From positions 12,574-24,296 of the forward strand of contig PCRW01000031.1 in NCBI GenBank assembly GCA_002772115.1: a DNA stretch of 11,723 nt, read 5' to 3'. How positions within the stretch are numbered: position 1 is the first letter of the stretch; the number at the start of each line of letters is the position of its first letter. The DNA is from Candidatus Moranbacteria bacterium CG23_combo_of_CG06-09_8_20_14_all_35_22 (lineage in GTDB: Bacteria; Patescibacteriota; Minisyncoccia; Moranbacterales; UBA2206). Positions 6,935 through 11,723 of the stretch are shown one piece after another. Both the position numbers and the translations under genes were made by a program. The notes under the pieces were generated by a model. That model was not told the DNA's origin and ran no database searches. It was given only the letters and a program-made list of their open reading frames with translations.

Positions 6935-7022
6935 AATTTTTAATTTTATAATTTTTAAATAATTTCTAATGCTAAAATTTTTAAACATTAAAAATTAAAA
7001 TTTATTTATAAAATTAAAAATT
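6935..7022. repeat. AT-rich 88-bp palindromic element, copy 1
   Basis: A 17-bp perfect inverted repeat (AATTTTTAATTTTATAA at 6935-6951, complement at 7006-7022) encloses a 54-bp AT-only-like core containing TTTTTAAACATTA. A sister copy lies at 10842-10930. It fills nearly all of the dnaB-recR gap, ending 20 bp before recR. No coding capacity; target-site duplications are not evident. Confidence 0.75.
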
Positions 7023-7042
7023 CTAAAAATTAAAAATTAATT

Positions 7043-7630
7043 TTGTATCCTAAATCATTCAAAAAATTAATCGATTATTTTTCTTCCTTGCCGTCAGTTG
7101 GTCCGAAAATGGCCGAGCGCTTGGTTTTGTATCTTTTTAAACAAGATAAAGAAATGTTGGTTGATTTTGGCAATTCTCTTTCAAATTTGAAAATAAATTT
7201 GCGTTATTGCGAAAAATGTTTTAATATTAGCGAAGGAAATTTATGCGAGATATGCTCGCAAAAATCTCGCAACCAAAAGAAAATTTGCGTGGTAGAAGAA
7301 CCGCTCGATATAATTGCGATTGAACGAACGAAAAAATATGCCGGTCTGTATCATGTTTTGGGCGGAACGCTAGGTATCACAAAAAAAGATGAGCCAAGTC
7401 AACTCAAGCTAAATGAACTTGAAAAAAGAGTGGGAGAGGAAAAAATAGAAGAAATAATTTTAGCGATGAATCCAACCACCGAAGGCGACGCTACAGCACT
7501 TTATATCGCAAGAATGTTAAAAGATAGCGATGTAAAAATAACCAAGCTAGCCCGCGGACTTTCAACAGGTGGAGATATTGAGTACGCTGATGAGCTAACG
7601 CTGGGTTCAGCGATAATAAATAGAAAATAA
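7043..7630 (+). CDS. recR: Recombination mediator protein RecR
   Basis: Works with RecF and RecO to load RecA on gapped DNA. The 195-residue product has an N-terminal helix-hairpin-helix (LPSVGPKMAERLVLYL, about 16-31). Its zinc finger ligands are C56, C59, C68 and C71, and a Toprim fold starts at ICVVEEPLDIIAIE (81-94) and includes AMNPTTEGDATALYIA. The typical ending is ARGLSTGGDIEYADELTLGSA. The start is TTG at 7043; ATT at 7040 is the only other in-frame option before a stop at 7031, and the next ATG would delete the HhH. No Shine-Dalgarno is present, and an AT-rich palindromic element fills the upstream gap. Confidence 0.96.
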   Translation: MYPKSFKKLIDYFSSLPSVGPKMAERLVLYLFKQDKEMLVDFGNSLSNLKINLRYCEKCFNISEGNLCEICSQKSRNQKKICVVEEPLDIIAIERTKKYAGLYHVLGGTLGITKKDEPSQLKLNELEKRVGEEKIEEIILAMNPTTEGDATALYIARMLKDSDVKITKLARGLSTGGDIEYADELTLGSAIINRK

Positions 7631-7643
7631 AATCGTTAATGCC

Positions 7644-7701
7644 AGCTAATTATAAACGAATAAGAGCGAATCCCTAGATAGAATTCGCTCTTTAATTAGC
7701 T
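7644..7701. terminator. Composite bidirectional terminator between recR and rplU
   Basis: Two nested perfect stems: outer AGCTAATTA (7644-7652) with 7693-7701, and inner AAGAGCGAAT (7662-7671) with 7683-7692, separated by a one-sided 9-nt bulge. The inner stem is followed by TTTAATT in the recR direction. The convergent gene arrangement fits a shared terminator; the U-tract is short on both sides. Confidence 0.7.
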
Positions 7702-7717
7702 TAAGATTCGTGCTTAA

Positions 7718-8029
7718 TTAGCGAGTAATTTTTGTAATTTCCACTTCCGTCATAGTCTGGCGGTGTCCGAATTTCACTTTATATCTTTTCTTGGCTTTGA
7801 ATTTTATTCCCGTCACTTTTTTTCCTTTAGCGGTTTTGAGAATTTTTCCTTCTACAACAGCACCAGAAATTGTCGGGGTGCCAATTTTAACATTTTTTTC
7901 ATCGCCCAAAAAAAGCACTTCAGAAAAAATGATCTTACTCCCCTCTTCACCTTCCAATTTTTCCACCTTAATTTTATCGCCAACTTTTACTTTATACTGT
8001 TTTCCTCCAGTTTTAATAATTGCCAACAT
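7718..8029 (-). CDS. rplU: 50S ribosomal protein L21
   Basis: Large-subunit protein that binds 23S rRNA. The 103 residues start with the typical MLAIIKTGGKQYKVKVGD, continue through KIIFSEVLFLGDEKNVKIGTP, and end with the basic KRYKVKFGHRQTMTEVEITKI signature. Length is normal. It is usually followed by rpmA (L27), but here it is a single-gene unit between a convergent recR and a divergent membrane-protein gene. A strong promoter and a structured leader of about 120 nt precede it, with GGGGGTGA as a strong Shine-Dalgarno 12 nt before the ATG. Autoregulation through that leader is likely but inferred. Confidence 0.98.
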   Translation of the reverse strand: MLAIIKTGGKQYKVKVGDKIKVEKLEGEEGSKIIFSEVLFLGDEKNVKIGTPTISGAVVEGKILKTAKGKKVTGIKFKAKKRYKVKFGHRQTMTEVEITKITR

Positions 8030-8152
8030 AGCTGTTTTTATTCACCCCCACACCAAAAACTTAAGAAAGAATATGGCCTTGGAAGATTTAGTTTACTTTT
8101 TAAAAACCCCACATTATCTAAAATTAAGAGTTTTGGTGTGGGGGTAAATTAC
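8030..8152 (-). promoter_or_regulatory. Candidate L21 leader: alternative-pairing RNA switch
   Basis: Predicted 5' UTR of rplU. Segment 1 (8145-8131, ACCCCCACACCAAAA) can pair over 15 bp with segment 3 (8058-8044), which includes the GGGGGTGA ribosome binding site. Part of segment 1 (8143-8137, CCCCACA) can instead pair with segment 2 (8113-8107, TGTGGGG), which is followed at once by TTTTT (8106-8102), forming a terminator-like hairpin. The two pairings exclude each other. L21 leaders are known in Firmicutes; I see no basis to equate this one with them. A mobile palindromic element is the rival reading, but the structure begins about 7 nt after the predicted transcription start. Confidence 0.55.
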
Positions 8153-8158
8153 CTCAAT

Positions 8159-8187
8159 ACTATATCGCACCGAAGCCAACTTGTCAA
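8159..8187 (-). promoter_or_regulatory. rplU promoter
   Basis: On the minus strand a perfect TTGACA (8187-8182), a 17-bp spacer and TATAGT (8164-8159, one mismatch to TATAAT). The start is predicted near 8152. This is the strongest promoter in the window, as expected for a ribosomal protein gene. Confidence 0.8.
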
Positions 8188-8197
8188 CCCGCCAAAA

Positions 8198-8227
8198 TTG
8201 GACAAAAACCGATTTGAATAGTATTAT
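8198..8227 (+). promoter_or_regulatory. Candidate promoter of the PEGA/propeller gene
   Basis: TTGGAC (8198-8203), an 18-bp spacer and TATTAT (8222-8227). Transcription would begin about 7 bp later, essentially at the ATG at 8235, so the mRNA would be leaderless or nearly so. It lies back to back with the rplU promoter. Confidence 0.5.
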
Positions 8228-8234
8228 AACCAAT

Positions 8235-9710
8235 ATGAAAGATTGGAAAAGAGAAGTATTTTTTTGGACGCTGGTAGTTTTATTTTTGATAACAGCGCCA
8301 GTTATCATCTTGAATGCTAAGGGTTATCGCTTCGATACAAATCGGGGTGTTTTTGTGCATAGTGGAACAATAACTTTCAAATCTAATCCGCAAACCGTTG
8401 ATATAAAAATAAATAACGAACCCTTTGAAGCTAGGCGATTAAATATAATCAATAATTCCTATAGTCTTTCCGGTCTTATCCCAGGAGAATATAATTTTGA
8501 AATTTCAGCTCACGATTTTCGCCCTTGGAGCAAAAATGTCAAAGTTCACAGCGGAGTTGCTAGTGAATTTTGGAATATCCTTCTAGTTAGAAATAATTAT
8601 GAAAAAACTGATTTCAACACAGTGGGAATTGAAAAGTTTTTTATTTCTCCAAAAAATAATTTGCTAGCTTATATCACGACCAAAGAAAATGATTTGCTAG
8701 TTAAAGTTTTAAACTTAGAAAATAATGAGATTGAAAAAGAGCTTGATTTTCTGGAGTGGCAATTTTTGGAAGAACAAAAAAAAGAAAATATTGAATGGTC
8801 CCCAAATAATGCTTTTCTATCCATTCCAGTTAAAAGAAAAATCCAACTGGATGAATATGAATATAATTATTTTATTTATGATTTCAAAGCGGAAAATAAA
8901 ATTAATCTAGCGGAAATTTCTAGCAAAAAAAATATTCATGATGCCAGATGGGATCCTAAAGAAAATAATCATTTGTTTTTTATGGACGGAAGCGATCTCT
9001 TTCGAATTAATATAAAAAATCCTCAAGAAATAGTACGGATTTCGTCAGATGTTTCAAGCTATAATTTGTCTGAAACCTATATTTATTATGCAAATGATTC
9101 TAGTTTGATATTCAAAAAAAGTTTAACAGGAGAAGATGCACCGATTCAAATTACCAGTAGTTTTCCTCAATCGCAAAATTCAAAAATTGCCACTATCGTC
9201 GCCTATGATGATTTGCGAATAGCCTTGATTTTGGAAAATAAAGATTTTTATCTTCGAAATTCCGGCGAGCGAGGAGATTATTTTAGAAAATTAGGAGAGA
9301 ATATTGAAGAGTCGCATTTTTCTAGCGACGGCAAAAAAATTCTTTTCTGGTCAAGCAATGAAATCTATGTTTATTTTCTGCGCGATCAATTATCTCAACC
9401 AGTTCGACAGGAAAATGAAATACAAAATATCACTCGCTATAGCGAACCGATAAAAAATGTGCAATGGTTTTCCGATTATGAACATATCATTTTTAATTCC
9501 GGAAAATTTATAAAAATAATTGAGATTGATCCGCGCGATCAACTAAATTGTATGGATTTGGTCAATACACAAAATCAAAATCCTTTCGTTATTTACAATA
9601 ATTTATTGGAAAAACTTTATTTTATAGACAATAAAAATGATACAAGCAGTTTGTATTCAATAAATTTTCCCGAAAAAAATATTATTTTCGGAGTAGAAGT
9701 GAATAATTAG
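8235..9710 (+). CDS. Membrane-anchored PEGA-domain / beta-propeller-like protein
   Basis: Function unknown; 491 residues from the ATG at 8235. One N-terminal membrane segment (about 7-27, FFWTLVVLFLITAPVIIL) suggests the rest is outside the membrane. A PEGA-like domain spans about 42-107, with SGTITFKSNPQTVDIKINNE and the signature LIPGEYNFEISAHDFRPWSK. About 127-487 shows repeated WD40/TolB-like strands: ISPKNNLLAYI, WSPNNAFLSIPV, ARWDPKENNHLFF, FSSDGKKILFW and VQWFSDYEHIIF, consistent with a six- to eight-bladed propeller. PEGA domains often bind or face the cell envelope. A TTG at 8181 would add 18 residues but sits in the rplU -35 box, so it is unlikely. Divergent from rplU. Confidence 0.8.
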   Translation: MKDWKREVFFWTLVVLFLITAPVIILNAKGYRFDTNRGVFVHSGTITFKSNPQTVDIKINNEPFEARRLNIINNSYSLSGLIPGEYNFEISAHDFRPWSKNVKVHSGVASEFWNILLVRNNYEKTDFNTVGIEKFFISPKNNLLAYITTKENDLLVKVLNLENNEIEKELDFLEWQFLEEQKKENIEWSPNNAFLSIPVKRKIQLDEYEYNYFIYDFKAENKINLAEISSKKNIHDARWDPKENNHLFFMDGSDLFRINIKNPQEIVRISSDVSSYNLSETYIYYANDSSLIFKKSLTGEDAPIQITSSFPQSQNSKIATIVAYDDLRIALILENKDFYLRNSGERGDYFRKLGENIEESHFSSDGKKILFWSSNEIYVYFLRDQLSQPVRQENEIQNITRYSEPIKNVQWFSDYEHIIFNSGKFIKIIEIDPRDQLNCMDLVNTQNQNPFVIYNNLLEKLYFIDNKNDTSSLYSINFPEKNIIFGVEVNN

Positions 9711-9742
9711 AAACCTTATCTAGCTGTATAATTTTTCTTCAA

Positions 9743-9777
9743 GGAGGTTCAACCTCCCTCTTGGAGGTTGAACCTCC
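9743..9777. repeat. GGTTCAACC-family palindrome between convergent genes
   Basis: GGAGGTTCAACCTCC, loop CTCTT, and its exact complement form a 15-bp stem; each arm is itself nearly palindromic. The arms AGGTTCAACCT / AGGTTGAACCT are shared with the cysS insert at 3638-3671. It lies between the propeller gene and rfbB, where it could also stop transcription, although no U-tract follows on either strand. Confidence 0.85.
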
Positions 9778-9783
9778 AAGGGA

Positions 9784-10809
9784 TTATCTATCAGATTTTA
9801 TTTTTTTCCACCAATTTTCATTTTCTTGGTACCAAGTAACTGTCTTTTCAATTCCACTTTCAAAATTATTTTTTGGCGCCCAGCCAAGTTCGCGCTGAAT
9901 TTTTGACGAATCAATGGCATAGCGCCGATCATGACCTTTGCGATCCGCTACAAATTCAATCATCTCCTCCCCTTTTCCTAAAAGTTCTAAAATTTTATAA
10001 GTAATTTCTTTGTTGGTTTTTTCGCAGTTTCCCCCGACACAATAAGTTTCTCCAATTTTTCCTTTTTGCAAAATTAAATCAATGGCTTCGCAGTGATCTT
10101 CCACGAAAAGCCAATCACGCACATTCATGCCATCACCGTAAAGCGGAATTTTTTTATTTTCTATCAAGTTGGTTATAAAAAGTGGCATTAGTTTTTCCGG
10201 AAATTGAAATGGTCCATAGTTGTTTGAACAATTGGAAATGGTTATCGGCAAGCCAAAAGTATGAAAATAAGCCCTAACTAGATGGTCTGAAGACGCTTTT
10301 GAAGCGCTATAAGGGCTTCTGGGGTCATAAGGAGTAGTTTCATTGAAAAGTGTGTCATTTGGGCCTAGTGAGCCAAAAACCTCATCCGTGGAAATGTGGT
10401 GAAAGCGGATGTTGCCATTTTGGCGGGCTGATTCCAAAAGATTGAATGTTCCCAGCACATTAGTTCTGACAAATTCTTCCGGTCCTAAAATTGAACGGTC
10501 CACATGCGATTCAGCGGCGAAATGAATAATGGCGTCCGGTTTTTCTATGGAAATTATTTCGTTGATTTTTTCTTTCTCACAAATATTTATTTTTATAAAT
10601 TTATAATTAGGATTGCCCGCCTCGACTCGCGGAGACGCTTCGTCGACGCGAGGCGGGGTTTCAATGGATTTTAAATTTTCCAAATTGCCAGCATAAGTGA
10701 GCGCGTCTAAATTAACAATTTTATCCTCGGGATGTTTTTTAATCCAATAATGAATAAAATTTGAACCGATAAACCCCGCGCCACCTGTGACTAATAATTT
10801 TTTACTCAT
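9784..10809 (-). CDS. rfbB: dTDP-glucose 4,6-dehydratase with an in-frame palindrome insert
   Basis: Second step of dTDP-L-rhamnose synthesis: converts dTDP-glucose to the 4-keto-6-deoxy form using bound NAD. An extended SDR fold of 341 residues: TGGAGFIG at 8-15, LDALTYAGNLENL at 35-47, STDEVFG at 140-146 (with catalytic Asp-Glu 142-143), and Y167-x3-K171. SNNYGPFQFPEK and RDWLFVEDH follow. Residues 51-65 (TPPRVDEASPRVEAG) are encoded by a 42-bp GC-rich palindromic element and fall between conserved NLENL and NYKF, where relatives have a short link. Catalytic residues are intact. It lies downstream of rfbC in the same direction, separated by an AT-rich element; rfbA and rfbD are not in the window. 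Confidence 0.97.
   Translation of the reverse strand: MSKKLLVTGGAGFIGSNFIHYWIKKHPEDKIVNLDALTYAGNLENLKSIETPPRVDEASPRVEAGNPNYKFIKINICEKEKINEIISIEKPDAIIHFAAESHVDRSILGPEEFVRTNVLGTFNLLESARQNGNIRFHHISTDEVFGSLGPNDTLFNETTPYDPRSPYSASKASSDHLVRAYFHTFGLPITISNCSNNYGPFQFPEKLMPLFITNLIENKKIPLYGDGMNVRDWLFVEDHCEAIDLILQKGKIGETYCVGGNCEKTNKEITYKILELLGKGEEMIEFVADRKGHDRRYAIDSSKIQRELGWAPKNNFESGIEKTVTWYQENENWWKKIKSDR
10616..10657. repeat. GC-rich palindromic element, copy C, in frame in rfbB
   Basis: Third copy of the CCCGCCTCG...CGAGGCGGG family. It is 42 bp, so it adds exactly 14 codons, while the intergenic copies are 44 and 45 bp. Both ends match the other copies; differences are in the centre. It encodes rfbB residues 51-65. 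Confidence 0.92.
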
Positions 10810-10841
10810 AAATATATTTACAAATTAATTTTTAATTTTTG

Positions 10842-10930
10842 AATTTTTAATTTTGTAAATAAATCTAAATTTCTAATTTTTTAAACATTAGAAATTAAAA
10901 CATTATTTAAAAATTACAAAATTAAAAATT
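10842..10930. repeat. AT-rich 89-bp palindromic element, copy 2
   Basis: Same plan as 6935-7022: 17-bp perfect inverted ends (AATTTTTAATTTTGTAA at 10842-10858, complement at 10914-10930) around a core with TTTTTAAACATTA. The single base difference from copy 1 in one arm is matched by the complementary change in the other. It fills the rfbC-rfbB gap and is probably transcribed. Confidence 0.75.
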
Positions 10931-10940
10931 ATAAAATTTC

Positions 10941-11486
10941 CTAAAAAGGATTATCTAAATTTTTTAGCATTGGCCATTTTGTATCGCGCTCGGAAAGAAT
11001 TGGATTTTCAATCGGCCAATTTATTTTTAATTCGGGATCATTCCAAGCAATTCCTCCTTCAGAATTCGGTTCATAAAAATTGTCCGCTTTATACAAAACT
11101 TCCGTATTATCTTCGAGTGTCATAAACCCGTGAGCAAAACCGCGTGGTACAAAAAGTATTTGAAAATTTTCTGAAGATAATTCAAAACTTTCCCATTGAC
11201 CAAAAGTTTCACTACCGCGCCGAAGATCAACAATTACATCTAAAATTTTACCTTTTATCACTCGAAGTAATTTGGCTTGCGCATAAGGCGGAGCTTGAAA
11301 ATGCATTCCGCGCAAGGTCCCCTTTTTTTCGGATCGCGAATGATTGTCCTGCACAAATTCAGTGTTTATCCCCTCTTGTTCAAATTTTTTCTTAGAATAA
11401 GACTCCAAAAAAAATCCCCGATGATCACCAAAAACTTGAGGCTTGATTATGTAAGCGTCTTTCAATTTTGTTTTTTGAAATTGCAT
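10941..11486 (-). CDS. rfbC: dTDP-4-dehydrorhamnose 3,5-epimerase
   Basis: Third step of dTDP-L-rhamnose synthesis. The 181-residue cupin has the family motifs in order: DHRGFFLESY (21-30), DNHSRSEKKGTLRGMHFQ with catalytic H62 (47-64), KLLRVIKGKILDVIVDLR (72-89), and FVPRGFAHGFMTLEDNTEVLYK (112-133). EGGIAWNDPELKINWP and SERDTKWP (D168) complete it. Length is normal. It is the first gene of a minus-strand pair with rfbB. The leader contains two hairpin repeats, and no convincing promoter was found upstream. The dTDP-sugar product suggests rhamnose in a surface polysaccharide. Confidence 0.97.
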   Translation of the reverse strand: MQFQKTKLKDAYIIKPQVFGDHRGFFLESYSKKKFEQEGINTEFVQDNHSRSEKKGTLRGMHFQAPPYAQAKLLRVIKGKILDVIVDLRRGSETFGQWESFELSSENFQILFVPRGFAHGFMTLEDNTEVLYKADNFYEPNSEGGIAWNDPELKINWPIENPILSERDTKWPMLKNLDNPF

Positions 11487-11498
11487 AAATTTACTATT

Positions 11499-11524
11499 GC
11501 AGGTTCAGGCGTCTCGCCTGAATC
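11499..11524. repeat. Hairpin element upstream of rfbC, copy 1
   Basis: GGTTCAGGCG, loop TCT, and CGCCTGAATC pair over 10 bp with one G-T wobble. The 26-bp unit aligns with the reverse complement of 11567-11592 except at paired, mutually compensating positions. It lies 12 bp upstream of the rfbC start, in its presumed leader. Confidence 0.8.
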
Positions 11525-11566
11525 GCATAGTTCTTACCAATAAATTTATTTTTCCAGAAATATTAC

Positions 11567-11592
11567 GGTTCAATCGAGACGATTGAACCTGC
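11567..11592. repeat. Hairpin element upstream of rfbC, copy 2 (inverted)
   Basis: GGTTCAATCG, loop AGA, and CGATTGAACC form a perfect 10-bp stem followed by TGC. It lies in inverted orientation to 11499-11524, so the outer GCAGGTTCA and TGAACCTGC could also pair and enclose the 94-bp segment between them. Confidence 0.8.
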
Positions 11593-11655
11593 TAAGATCT
11601 CCTAATTACTATTAACTATTTACTAATAAATAATCACTGAACAATTAACATTCAG

Positions 11656-11700
11656 TCTCCATTTTACTCGGATAAGAGTAAATGGCGTCTCGATTGGAGA
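11656..11700. repeat. Hairpin with CGTCTCGATTG at the window end
   Basis: CCATTTTACTC and GAGTAAATGG (11659-11669 with 11676-11685) form an imperfect stem; TCTCC and GGAGA flank it. Its right part contains CGTCTCGATTG, also found in the hairpin at 11567-11592 (opposite strand), so it may be a degraded or chimeric relative. The rest of 11593-11723 is AT-rich with no gene seen. Confidence 0.45.
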
Positions 11701-11723
11701 TTTTCTTTATTAGGCTCTCATTT

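Noticed and set aside
8044..8145. rplU leader as a simple MITE with CCCCCACACC ends
   Set aside because: No second copy or target duplication is visible in the window, and the structure fits precisely between the predicted transcription start and the ribosome binding site. It is not fully excluded.
7763..8221. Long plus-strand open frames across the L21 gene and its leader
   Set aside because: They are antisense to a clear L21 gene and its structured leader, show no family features, and have no plausible start context.
11593..11655. Tandem-like ACTATTAACTATTTACTAATAA run as a regulatory site
   Set aside because: The units are irregular and expected by chance at this base composition.

Overview
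The window is an AT-rich, compact bacterial chromosome segment that most resembles the Patescibacteria (Candidate Phyla Radiation), probably a Parcubacteria-like lineage. This is inferred from gene style: short versions of core genes, few good Shine-Dalgarno sites, a CorA with a decayed GMN motif, and a membrane-anchored PEGA/beta-propeller protein. No 16S gene is present to prove it. UGA acts as a stop: it ends cysS inside an ATGA overlap and Trp is TGG, so the UGA-as-glycine code of Gracilibacteria/SR1 does not apply.

Layout: obg (-) and yidD (-) are followed by a divergent promoter region and corA (+). Next come cysS (+), with an overlapping 57-codon Cys-rich small gene, then dus (+), dnaB (+) from its own promoter, and recR (+). 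A composite bidirectional terminator separates recR from rplU (-). rplU and an anchored PEGA/propeller protein gene (+) diverge from back-to-back promoters. The right end holds rfbC then rfbB (-), two steps of dTDP-L-rhamnose synthesis, and a non-coding 237-bp tail with hairpin repeats. Most genes are housekeeping: ribosome assembly and translation (obg, rplU, cysS, dus), replication and repair (dnaB, recR), membrane biogenesis and ion uptake (yidD, corA), and surface sugar synthesis (rfbB, rfbC). No gene stretch looks recently transferred.

The striking layer is a dense set of small palindromic elements of several unrelated families. A GC-rich 42-45 bp family (CCCGCCTCG...CGAGGCGGG) occurs three times: upstream of obg, upstream of cysS, and in frame inside rfbB. 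A GGTTCAACC-armed family occurs in frame inside cysS and between genes, with two related hairpins upstream of rfbC. dus alone carries three in-frame inserts. An AT-rich 88/89-bp element with 17-bp perfect terminal inverted repeats occurs before recR and between rfbC and rfbB. Several copies differ by paired, compensating substitutions, so the base-paired form seems to be maintained. The in-frame copies recall the palindromic elements of Rickettsia that add peptide segments to proteins.

The second notable item is the roughly 120-nt 5' leader of rplU. It starts at a near-consensus promoter and has one C-rich segment able to pair with either of two G-rich segments, one followed by a U-tract and the other containing the ribosome binding site. 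This is a plausible L21 autoregulatory switch. No CRISPR array, tRNA, rRNA, transposase or prophage gene was seen.
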